From Methylococcaceae bacterium (GTDB taxonomy: Bacteria; Pseudomonadota; Gammaproteobacteria; Methylococcales; Methylomonadaceae), in assembly GCA_030627285.1 (NCBI GenBank), contig DAOUSJ010000012.1, positions 1 to 32,802 of the forward strand: a stretch of 32,802 nucleotides of DNA. Direction: 5' to 3'. Within the stretch, counting starts at the first letter, position 1. Every line of letters starts with the position of its first letter. Positions 19,638-28,799 of this stretch are shown piece by piece. Both the position numbers and the translations under genes were made by a program. Under the pieces are notes generated by a model, which worked only from the letters and a program-made list of their open reading frames with translations, did no database searches and was not told the DNA's origin.

Positions 19638-22610
19638 TTAGATTGATAAGTCAGTTTGTAAAATGTTGCTTACCCCAACTATTTGTAAAGTAAATTCAGC
19701 ATCAAGGTCAGTATCAGTATTTACATGCAGCAATACATTTTTACCAGAAGTTTCAAAGTTTATTTCTCCAGCATTGCCAGAAAATTTGTTTTTACCAATA
19801 AAATTTAAATTCTCAACTCTACTTTCCAATGCTAATGCGGTTAAATCAATTTGATCTTTTTGAGTGCGTTTAAAGTCCAATAAAACATCTGCTTTAGCTT
19901 CTGGATTAGCAGTGCTGACAATTAATGAGCTGTCACTAGAGGTCTTAAAAGCAAATTCATCTGCACCAGCACCACCTAATAATCTATCTACGCCTAAGCC
20001 ACCAACTAAGAAATCATCTCCAGCTCCGCCAATTAATTTATCATTACCATCGCCGCCAATTAAAGTATTTTTACTAGTATTACCAGTTAAAACATCACCA
20101 AATTTAGTTCCAGTGAGATTTTCAATATTTTTCAAAGTATCAATGCCAGAATAATTGCCAACCCGTTGAGCTTGAGTAGTTAAACTTGCTTCTACGCCGC
20201 CAACATTATTACCAGCAAAAGATACGGTATCATTGCCACCTTTACCATCAACAAAATTGTCAATTTGGATATCGCCTTTGGCTGTAACTTTAGTTAACAC
20301 GATAGTGTCATTTTTATTGCTGCCGATTACATTTTCAAAATTTAGAACCTTATCGGATTCTAAAGTAACATTGTCTGTAGTAACTACTCTAGCTAATTCA
20401 GTAGCAAGATCAATAATCACACCTTGTTTAGATTTACTATAAGATAATGTATCTATACCATCTTTACCATCTAAAGAATTGTTATTTTGGTTGCCTTGCA
20501 AAACATCGTCATATGAACTGCCAATTACACCATTGATACCTTTTAAAGTATCAAAACCTGAGCCAACAGTGTTCTGAGCTTTATTATTGCTTAAATCAAT
20601 TTTGACTCCTGACTTTGCGCCAAATTGGTATGAAACTACATCAATAGTGGTGTCACTAAGATTTTTTCCACCATTTAAATTACTATTGCCAGTATTAGCA
20701 TAAATAATATTGGCTAAATTATTGCCAGTACCATTTAATGACCCTGAACCAATTAAATGTAAATTTTCAACCTCTTCAGCCAAGCGATAACTAATTGTAG
20801 AAACTGCTATATCTAAACCTTCACTAGAAACTTCTCTAATGGTATCAGCAATATTATCTATAATATAAAAATCATCGCCAGCACCACCAATTAATTTATC
20901 TGCGCCTTTGCCGCCATCTAAAATATTAGAAGCCTTATTGCCACGCAGAGTATTATTTAAGCCATTACCTGAAGCATTAATAGTTTCTGAACCAAATAAA
21001 GTTAAGTTTTCTAAATTTTTGCCTAAAATGTAATCTACACTACTATATACGGTGTCCAATTGTTTTTTGTTGCTATTAGTTTCAATTACAACATCAGCAG
21101 AATCAACAATATAACTATCGTTACCATTGCCACCAATCAAAACATCCGCGCCAAAAGAACCGTCTAAAACATTATCGCCACTATCGCCAACTAATCTATC
21201 GTTGTAGCGACTGCCAATTAAATTATCAATGTTTTTTAAGTTGTCGATTCCAGAACCTGTAGTTTGTTGACCGCCTTTGATAGCTAAAGAAACGTTTACC
21301 CCAGCTATAGCTCCAAACAAATCATTTCTACCATCTAAACCTTCAAATTTATTTGGAGTAAACACTTGATTAGCTACATTTTGATATGAAACCGTATCAT
21401 TTCCCTTGACACCATCTAAAACATTATCGCCAGTATTTGCATACAGAATATTATTTAATTCGTTGCCAGTAGCTTTAGTATTTGCCGAACCAGTAAGTAA
21501 TAATTGTTCTACATTTTTGCCAAGAGTATAGCTAACTGAAGATTTAATTAAATCAATATCTTGAAAGTTATCAATTAAAAAATCGGTGCGCATGCTAACA
21601 AGATTAATTTGTTTAGCTGCTTTTGCAGTTTCAGTTACTTTATCGTTGGAGCTATTAACAATAAAAGTATCATTGCCCTTGCCGCCATTAAAACTATCTT
21701 TACCAATACCACCATCTAAAACGTTATCGCCGGAATTACCATTAATTTTGTTGTCGGCACTGTTTCCAACTGCGTTAATATCAGCATCACCAGTTAAAGT
21801 TAAATTTTCAAAATAAGTTCCTAAAGCATAGGTAATGCTAGATTTTACTGTATCAATGCCGCCTGTAGATGAAAATTCTCTTACAAAATCATCTGTAGAA
21901 TCAACCACATAAATATCATTACCTTCACCGCCAAACATCGTGTCTTTGCCAATGCCACCATCTAAAGTATCGTTGCCAGCACCACCAATAATTTTGTCAT
22001 CGCCTTCATGCGCAATTAATTTGTTATTGCCATTATTGCCGACTAATTCATTAAATAAAACATTGCCAGTGCCATTAATATTAGCTTTACCAGCAAGTTT
22101 TAAATTTTCTACATTATCATTTAAGGTGTAATTAATTGAGCTAATTACCGTATCAATTCCACCAGTAACAGGATCAGAAATGTCCTCATTCACTTGATCG
22201 AAAAAATGATTAACTATATAAGTATCATTGCCTTCACCGCCAAATAGAATATCTGCATCGCCGCCACCATCTAATTTATCATTGCCACCTAAACCAAAGA
22301 GTAAATCTTTTTTAGCACCACCAACTACATTATTATTCAAGTTGTCTTTAGTAGTGCTGGATTTATTATCTCCAACTAATAATTTACTTTGACTACTAAA
22401 AACTACGTTTTTATTCGTCAGTTGTTCTAAGGAAACATTAGCAAAAGTAAAAATTTTATTGCCATAATTAAACTGTAAATTAGCACCAGTAGTATTTACT
22501 GTACCAGAAGTAGCAGTAATTGAATTTTGATTGAAGGTTAATACATCTTTAGCAGGATTAAATTTAATAGTTTGCGAATTGTTAATATTGGTAAATTTAA
22601 ATGCAGTCAT
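19638..22610 (-). CDS. RTX/hemolysin-type calcium-binding repeat protein (990 aa)
   Basis: Many GGxGxDxLxGGxGND nonapeptides interleaved with longer repeats (GGIDTVxSSIxYTLxxxVENLxLxG...; GVxxxLxxxxxxxGSGxDTLKxIxNxIGS); serralysin-like C-terminus; no signal peptide. Confidence 0.93.
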   Translation of the reverse strand: MTAFKFTNINNSQTIKFNPAKDVLTFNQNSITATSGTVNTTGANLQFNYGNKIFTFANVSLEQLTNKNVVFSSQSKLLVGDNKSSTTKDNLNNNVVGGAKKDLLFGLGGNDKLDGGGDADILFGGEGNDTYIVNHFFDQVNEDISDPVTGGIDTVISSINYTLNDNVENLKLAGKANINGTGNVLFNELVGNNGNNKLIAHEGDDKIIGGAGNDTLDGGIGKDTMFGGEGNDIYVVDSTDDFVREFSSTGGIDTVKSSITYALGTYFENLTLTGDADINAVGNSADNKINGNSGDNVLDGGIGKDSFNGGKGNDTFIVNSSNDKVTETAKAAKQINLVSMRTDFLIDNFQDIDLIKSSVSYTLGKNVEQLLLTGSANTKATGNELNNILYANTGDNVLDGVKGNDTVSYQNVANQVFTPNKFEGLDGRNDLFGAIAGVNVSLAIKGGQQTTGSGIDNLKNIDNLIGSRYNDRLVGDSGDNVLDGSFGADVLIGGNGNDSYIVDSADVVIETNSNKKQLDTVYSSVDYILGKNLENLTLFGSETINASGNGLNNTLRGNKASNILDGGKGADKLIGGAGDDFYIIDNIADTIREVSSEGLDIAVSTISYRLAEEVENLHLIGSGSLNGTGNNLANIIYANTGNSNLNGGKNLSDTTIDVVSYQFGAKSGVKIDLSNNKAQNTVGSGFDTLKGINGVIGSSYDDVLQGNQNNNSLDGKDGIDTLSYSKSKQGVIIDLATELARVVTTDNVTLESDKVLNFENVIGSNKNDTIVLTKVTAKGDIQIDNFVDGKGGNDTVSFAGNNVGGVEASLTTQAQRVGNYSGIDTLKNIENLTGTKFGDVLTGNTSKNTLIGGDGNDKLIGGAGDDFLVGGLGVDRLLGGAGADEFAFKTSSDSSLIVSTANPEAKADVLLDFKRTQKDQIDLTALALESRVENLNFIGKNKFSGNAGEINFETSGKNVLLHVNTDTDLDAEFTLQIVGVSNILQTDLSI

Positions 22611-22727
22611 TGGACATCTCTATAAATTTGTAAATTGTGATACACATAATAATCGCGCTTAATTAACGCATATCAAGAGTGGTAAATGCATACTAACAAT
22701 AAAATATATCTATGTCTACGTTGTTAA

Positions 22728-22829
22728 TTAAATTAGGAAAAAATATCTGTTAAGCTTCAAGCCATTTGGATTACCACAAAGATCGCTAAATAGACCACCA
22801 AAACCACAAATATAAACATATCTTTTCAT
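22728..22829 (-). CDS. Possible small ORF (33 aa) in the RTX-dnaE intergenic region
   Basis: Minus-strand ATG...TAA: MKRYVYICGFGGLFSDLCGNPNGLKLNRYFFLI*. Below the ORF-track length cutoff; no clear ribosome-binding site. Confidence 0.2.
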   Translation of the reverse strand: MKRYVYICGFGGLFSDLCGNPNGLKLNRYFFLI

Positions 22830-22910
22830 AGCTTTAATAACATGCAGCTAGTAGCGTTGAATTTGCGTAAAATAAGTTACTATTATTTTTAAACTTAGTA
22901 AAATATTTTT

Positions 22911-25900
22911 ATGCAGCCACAATTTATTCATTTACGATTACATACTGAATTTTCACTTGTTGATGGAATTGTGCGCATTAAACCTTTAATTCAGCGTTTA
23001 ACTGAATTAAATATGCCAGCAGTAGCAGTTACTGAGCAAAATAATTTATTTTCATTAGTGAAATTTTACCGAGCGGCGGCAGCTTCTGGATTGAAGGCAA
23101 TTGTTGGTGCAGATGTATATATTTGTAATCCTGATGAAGTAAAGAAACCCTATCATTTAACTTTATTGGTCAATACTCAGCAAGGCTATATTACTTTAAC
23201 GGAATTGATTTCTAGAGCCTATCAAGAAGGTCAGCATTTAGGTGTGCCTATATTGAAAGAAGAGTGGTTACAAAAAAATCATGTGGGTTTGATTGCTTTG
23301 TCTGGGGCTATGGATGGTGATATTGGTCAAGCTTTAATAGCTGAAAATCAGGATTTAGCTATACAGCATGCGTGTAAATGGGCAACTTTATTCCCAAATA
23401 AATTTTACTTAGAATTGCAACGCATTGGTAAACCAAATGAAGAACAGTATATTTATGCGGCGATAGAATTAGCATTAAAATTAGATTTACCAGTAGTGGC
23501 AACCAATAATGTAAGATTTTTATATCCAGAAGATTTTGCGGCGCATGAAGTGCGGGTTTGTATTAATCAAGGCGAGGTTATAGATAATGACAAGCGGCGC
23601 AAAGATTATACGGCACAACAATATTTACGTAGTACCGCAGAAATGCAAACTTTATTTGCCGATATTCCTGAAGCAATAGCGAATACGGTTGAAATTGCCA
23701 AACGCTGTAATTTGGAATTAACTTTAGGTAAAAATTACCTGCCAGATTTTCCAGTACCGCAAGGAATGACCTTAGATGCAGTGTTTAGGCAAGCATCTAA
23801 AGTTGGTTTGGAGCAACGTTTACAAGAATATGCTCCAGTTGGTTCAGGTAGTTTTGATGAAAATAGGCAAGCATATGATGCGCGTTTACAATTAGAATTA
23901 GATGTGATTTGCCAAATGGGTTTTCCAGGCTATTTCATGATTGTAGCGGATTTTATTCAATGGGCAAAAAATCAACAGATTCCAGTTGGGCCTGGAAGAG
24001 GCTCGGGTGCAGGTTCTCTGGTTGCATATGTGTTAAAGATTACTGATTTAGATCCGATAGAATTTGATTTATTGTTTGAGCGTTTTTTGAATCCTGAACG
24101 AGTTTCAATGCCAGATTTTGATATTGATTTCTGTATGGAACGCCGTGATGAAGTGATTGATTATGTGGCACGAAATTATGGGCGCGATAAGGTTTCACAA
24201 ATTATTACCTATGGTTCTATGGCGGCTAAAGCGGTAATTCGTGATGTTGGTAGAGTATCTGGACATGCTTATGGTTTTGTAGATAGATTATCCAAATTAG
24301 TGCCATTTGAAATTGGCATGACCTTGGAAAAAGCTTTACTTGCTAGTGCTGAATTAAAAGCTTTATATGATACCGATGAAGAAGTTAAAGCGTTGTTGGA
24401 TATGGCATTATCTTTGGAAGGGATTTCTAGAAATGCGGGTAAACATGCTGGTGGAGTAGTTATTGCACCAACTAAATTAACTGATTTTACCCCTTTGTAT
24501 TGTGATTCTGAGGGTAATAATTTAGTTACTCAGTTTGATAAAAATGATGTGGAAGCTGTTGGTTTAGTGAAGTTTGATTTTTTAGGTTTGAGAACTTTAA
24601 CTATTATTGATTGGGCTTTACAAACTATTAATGCATCTCAAAAACAGCAAGGATATGATTTAGTCGATATTAATCACATTCCACGTGATGATAAATTAGC
24701 ATACGAGATTTTTCAAACTGCACAAACTACTGCGGTATTTCAGTTGGAATCACGTGGAATTAAAGAGTTAATTAGTAAACTTAAGCCAGATTGTTTTGAT
24801 GATATTATTGCGTTGGTGGCTTTGTATCGTCCAGGACCTTTGGAATCAGGCATGGTGGATGATTACATTGGTGTGAAACATAAGCGTCAAAAAGCTGAAT
24901 ATGCGCATCCATTATTAGAGCCAATTTTAAAGCCGACCAATGGAGTTATTTTGTATCAAGAACAAGTGATGCAAATTGCGCGTGAAATGGCAGGTTATAC
25001 TTTAGGTGGTGCGGATATGCTTCGTAGGGCCATGGGAAAAAAAGATCCTCAAGAGATGGCTAAGCAAAGGGATGTGTTTGTTAATGGTGCAATTCAGAAT
25101 AATATTAAGCAATCAATTGCAACTTATGTTTTTGATTTAATGGAGAAATTTGCTGGGTACGGCTTTAATCGCAGCCATAGTGCGGCTTATGCGTTAATTG
25201 CCTATCAAACTGCATGGTTAAAGGCACATTACCCAGCTGCTTTTATGGCGGCAGTGTTATCAGCAGATATGGATAATACTGATAAAGTGGTGATGTTGAT
25301 TGAAGAATGTCGCCAAATGCAATTAATTATTACACCACCAAATGTAAATATTTCTAATTATCAGTTTACTACTAATGATATGCAAAAAATTACTTATGGT
25401 ATTGGAGCTATTAAAGGTGTTGGTCAATCGGCAATTGAAGATTTAATTGCGGAAAGAAATGCAAATGGTAAATTTACTGGTTTGTATGATTTATGTAAGC
25501 GGGTTGAATTACGTAAGGTGAATCGTAGGGTTTTAGAGGCTTTAATTATAGCTGGAGCTTTGGATGATTTTGATGTTAATCGTGCTGGACATTTAGCAGA
25601 ATTACCCATTGCTTTAAAAGTTGCGGAACAGCATGGCAAGATGGCGGCCACAGGGCAAAATGATATGTTTGGTTTAATATTGCAAACTGAAGATACAGTT
25701 AATAATGGAGATGTTTATACTACTAATGTGGCTGTATGGACGGATCGTGAACGCTTGGAAGGTGAGCGTAAAATTTTGGGTTTGTTTTTAACTGGGCATC
25801 CAGTGGATCAATATAAATTGGAGTTCAAGCAATATACTTATGGAAGTATTGTTCGGGTGATTGCTGAGGTTGCAAAAATATCTGAAAAAGAAATAAATGT

Positions 25901-26396
25901 TGCTGGCTTGATTATAGAAATGCGGACACATCAAACTAAGCAGGGTAAAATGAATGCTTTTGCGATTTTAGATGACGGTACTGGTCGTTTAGATGTGGCA
26001 GTGTTTGCGGATGTTTATGCTCAGTACCAAGATATATTGCAGAAAGATGCAATTTTAGTCGTAAAAGGTGTGGCTGCTTTGGATGTTTACTCAGGTAGAA
26101 TGAGTTTAAAGGCAAGTAAAATATTTACTGTGGAACAAGTTAGAGAAAGTTATGCAACTTGTTTAAGTTTTGAATTACAGCTGGATAATATTGAGATTTT
26201 GGACTTTATAAATAAATTGGAGACTTTATTAACGCCTTTTAAGAATGGGACTTGTCCTACAATTATTAATTGTGAATTTTCAAATACAAAATTTAATTTA
26301 CAACTTGGATCTGCATGGAATATGAGGTTAACAGACGAATTACTGTTAAGTTTGCAGAATTGTTCAGGTATTAACAATTTTAGAATAAATTATTAA
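22911..26396 (+). CDS. dnaE: DNA polymerase III subunit alpha
   Basis: 1161 aa; PHP domain (LRLHTEFSLVDGIVR), GPGRGSGAGSLVAYVLKITDLDPI, FERFLNPERVSMPDFDIDFCMERRDEVIDYV, OB-fold C-terminus. Confidence 0.99.
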   Translation: MQPQFIHLRLHTEFSLVDGIVRIKPLIQRLTELNMPAVAVTEQNNLFSLVKFYRAAAASGLKAIVGADVYICNPDEVKKPYHLTLLVNTQQGYITLTELISRAYQEGQHLGVPILKEEWLQKNHVGLIALSGAMDGDIGQALIAENQDLAIQHACKWATLFPNKFYLELQRIGKPNEEQYIYAAIELALKLDLPVVATNNVRFLYPEDFAAHEVRVCINQGEVIDNDKRRKDYTAQQYLRSTAEMQTLFADIPEAIANTVEIAKRCNLELTLGKNYLPDFPVPQGMTLDAVFRQASKVGLEQRLQEYAPVGSGSFDENRQAYDARLQLELDVICQMGFPGYFMIVADFIQWAKNQQIPVGPGRGSGAGSLVAYVLKITDLDPIEFDLLFERFLNPERVSMPDFDIDFCMERRDEVIDYVARNYGRDKVSQIITYGSMAAKAVIRDVGRVSGHAYGFVDRLSKLVPFEIGMTLEKALLASAELKALYDTDEEVKALLDMALSLEGISRNAGKHAGGVVIAPTKLTDFTPLYCDSEGNNLVTQFDKNDVEAVGLVKFDFLGLRTLTIIDWALQTINASQKQQGYDLVDINHIPRDDKLAYEIFQTAQTTAVFQLESRGIKELISKLKPDCFDDIIALVALYRPGPLESGMVDDYIGVKHKRQKAEYAHPLLEPILKPTNGVILYQEQVMQIAREMAGYTLGGADMLRRAMGKKDPQEMAKQRDVFVNGAIQNNIKQSIATYVFDLMEKFAGYGFNRSHSAAYALIAYQTAWLKAHYPAAFMAAVLSADMDNTDKVVMLIEECRQMQLIITPPNVNISNYQFTTNDMQKITYGIGAIKGVGQSAIEDLIAERNANGKFTGLYDLCKRVELRKVNRRVLEALIIAGALDDFDVNRAGHLAELPIALKVAEQHGKMAATGQNDMFGLILQTEDTVNNGDVYTTNVAVWTDRERLEGERKILGLFLTGHPVDQYKLEFKQYTYGSIVRVIAEVAKISEKEINVAGLIIEMRTHQTKQGKMNAFAILDDGTGRLDVAVFADVYAQYQDILQKDAILVVKGVAALDVYSGRMSLKASKIFTVEQVRESYATCLSFELQLDNIEILDFINKLETLLTPFKNGTCPTIINCEFSNTKFNLQLGSAWNMRLTDELLLSLQNCSGINNFRINY

Positions 26397-26486
26397 TGGC
26401 GGAGAAGCAGGGATTCGAACCCTGGGAGGGGATAAACCCTCAACGGTTTTCAAGACCGCCGCTTTCGGCCACTCAGCCACCTCTCC
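26397..26486 (-). tRNA. tRNA-Ser(TGA)
   Basis: Minus strand GGAGAGGTGGCTGAGTGGCCGAAAGCGGCGGTCTTGAAAACCGTTGAGGGTTTATCCCCTCCCAGGGTTCGAATCCCTGCTTCTCCGCCA; long variable arm, 90 nt. Confidence 0.97.
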
Positions 26487-26752
26487 GCAAGAATTAATAA
26501 TGATACACCATCTATATTTTTTTAGCTATAAAAATATAAAATTTTATTATTTACTAGACTAATTACCATAATAGGATATTATATTCCTAGATACTTGGTA
26601 AATTTATTTCCAAGTTTTGTTAATGTGTATATTCAATTGAATTAATTAATATATACATATTTTATACATTCTTATGAACCTGCTTTATTGTAAGGTAGAT
26701 AGCAATATATTATTTTAGATTTTAGATTGCTTACATTGATTAGGAGATAGTC

Positions 26753-27418
26753 ATGAAAAAATTAATAGCAACTGGCGTGCTGCTACTCGCCAGCTCAGGT
26801 GCTGCGTTTGCTTCTGTAGTTCCAGAAATTTTTACAACTAATGCTGCACATTATTCTACTGGTACTAGTACTACTGATTGGATTAAAACTTTAAGTGTTG
26901 ATAAGTTTGATGGCTCTTTAGGGAGATTACTTAGTGTAGATATAAATTGGAATACTGAAGTAGTTACTCAAGCAACTATTCGGAATGACAATGAAACTAC
27001 TGCAGGCATTCAATTAACTTCCACACAAAATGTTGATTTCAATTTTAACGGTACTGAATCTGGCTCAACAGCTGGATTAGATACAGGTTTTAATTTGTAT
27101 GCATCTGGTGAAACTAAAGTTTTTGGTCCACAAACAGACAACTTTAGTGATTCATTAAGTATTACTTCTGATTTAGGTAGTTGGACTGGAACTGATTTTC
27201 TAGATGTAATTGCTTCAACTTTAGGTGGTTATGGAGTTATGGGAGGTGGTGGTAATATGGAAGCATCTGTTGCTACTACTGCTTTAGCTGAATTTGATGT
27301 AGTTTATAGTTATACTACTGAAACTCCACTTCCAGCTGCTGCTTGGTTATTTGGCACTGGTTTAATGGGTTTAGTAGGCGTTGCACGTCGTAAAAAAGCT
27401 GCAAAACTAGCTGCTTAA
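26753..27418 (+). CDS. Secreted protein with VPLPA/PEP-CTERM-type C-terminal sorting signal
   Basis: 221 aa; signal peptide MKKLIATGVLLLASSGAAFA; C-terminus TPLPAAAWLFGTGLMGLVGVARRKKAAKLAA = motif + TM + basic tail. Confidence 0.9.
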   Translation: MKKLIATGVLLLASSGAAFASVVPEIFTTNAAHYSTGTSTTDWIKTLSVDKFDGSLGRLLSVDINWNTEVVTQATIRNDNETTAGIQLTSTQNVDFNFNGTESGSTAGLDTGFNLYASGETKVFGPQTDNFSDSLSITSDLGSWTGTDFLDVIASTLGGYGVMGGGGNMEASVATTALAEFDVVYSYTTETPLPAAAWLFGTGLMGLVGVARRKKAAKLAA

Positions 27419-27442
27419 TTAGCAAGTTATGTTGTAATTAAT

Positions 27443-27476
27443 ACCGATGCTGGAGTTTATTTAGCATCGGTTTTTT
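27443..27476 (+). terminator. Rho-independent terminator after the CTERM protein gene
   Basis: ACCGATGCT-ggagtttattt-AGCATCGGT followed by TTTTT. Confidence 0.9.
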
Positions 27477-27484
27477 ATTGTCTT

Positions 27485-28522
27485 TTAAGAAAATAAAGCC
27501 TTATTAACAGCTTTAGCTCTTGCATCTGCTACTGAAACTATACCTTCTTCTACTTTCTTTTTTAAATCTTGATCCAAAGTTTGCATTCCCATTTTGCTAC
27601 CAGTTTGAATTGCTGAATACATTTGTGCCACTTTAGCTTCACGAATTAAATTTCGAATTGCCGAAGTTCCTACCATAATTTCATGCACAGCCACCCTGCC
27701 ACCACCAACTCTTTTCAATAAGTTTTGTGAAATAACTACCTGTAGTGATTCAGATAACATGGAGCGAATCATTTCCTTTTCATCTGCAGGAAATACATCC
27801 ACAATTCTATCAATAGTTTTTGCAGCTGAAGTTGTATGTAAAGTTCCAAAGACTAAATGCCCCGTCTCAGCCGCAGACATTGCTAAGCGAATAGTTTCTA
27901 AATCCCGCATTTCGCCAACTAAAATAATATCTGGATCTTCACGTAATGCAGAGCGTAATGCTTCTTGGAATCCCAAGGTATCTCTATGTACTTCACGTTG
28001 ATTGATTAAAGATTTTTTACATTTATGCACAAATTCTATCGGATCTTCAACAGTTAAAATATGCTCATATTTATTAGTGTTAATATAATCAATCATGGCA
28101 GCAAGGGTAGTAGATTTACCTGATCCGGTAGGGCCTGTTACTAGAATCATACCTTTGGTAATATTAGTAACTTCTTTAAAAAAGTTTGGTGCATTTAATT
28201 TATCTAAACTCAAAATTTCAGAGGGTATACAACGAAATACTGCTGCTGCGCCTCTATTTTGGTTAAATGCATTTACCCTAAATCTTGCTACGCCAGGTAA
28301 TTCAAAGGAAAAATCTGTTTCTAATACTTCTTCAAAATCACGGCGTTGTTTATCATTCATGATGTCATAAATTAACCCATGAACTTCCTTATGTTCCAAA
28401 TCTGGAATATTTACCCGCCTTATATCACCATCTACTCGAATCATAGGTGGTAAACCTGCTGATAAATGCATATCGGATGATTTGTTTTTAACCATAAAAG
28501 TTAATAATTCAGTAATATCCAT
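27485..28522 (-). CDS. pilT: Type IV pilus retraction ATPase, PilT/PilU family
   Basis: 345 aa; MDITELLTFMVKNKSSDMHLSAGLPPMIRVDGDIRR, GPTGSGKSTTLAAMIDYIN, ALREDPDIILVGEMRDLETIRLAMSAAETGHLVFGTLHTTSAAKTIDRIVDVFP. Confidence 0.97.
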   Translation of the reverse strand: MDITELLTFMVKNKSSDMHLSAGLPPMIRVDGDIRRVNIPDLEHKEVHGLIYDIMNDKQRRDFEEVLETDFSFELPGVARFRVNAFNQNRGAAAVFRCIPSEILSLDKLNAPNFFKEVTNITKGMILVTGPTGSGKSTTLAAMIDYINTNKYEHILTVEDPIEFVHKCKKSLINQREVHRDTLGFQEALRSALREDPDIILVGEMRDLETIRLAMSAAETGHLVFGTLHTTSAAKTIDRIVDVFPADEKEMIRSMLSESLQVVISQNLLKRVGGGRVAVHEIMVGTSAIRNLIREAKVAQMYSAIQTGSKMGMQTLDQDLKKKVEEGIVSVADARAKAVNKALFS

Positions 28523-28799
28523 AATATTCCAGTATAAAATTTAACTAAAAAGTAGAGTGCTACTGTAGGATTATACTAATAGCATTTCAAGTTTTACAGA
28601 GTTAAATATTTTTTCAGTGCTGCATTTTATATATTTATTGCCCAATAATAGTGAGCTATAAAAACTTAAACCAGCTCTTATTGAACCATTTTAGTGCAAA
28701 GTTTTTTTACGAAGAATTAAAACACTCTAATTATTAGTAACGGCATATAATATGCTTGAGAAACAAGTTATTGATATTAAACACTGCTGAGAGTCAAGC

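Noticed and set aside
19663-22131. Plus-strand Pro/Ser/Leu-rich ORFs over the RTX gene
   Set aside because: Antisense to Gly/Asp/Asn repeats; low-complexity mirror frames.
28743-28755. GCATA-taa-TATGC inverted repeat upstream of nirB as a regulator site
   Set aside because: Arms are only 5 bp in AT-rich DNA and overlap a TATAAT-like -10; I could not identify an FNR, NarL or sigma-54 site with confidence.
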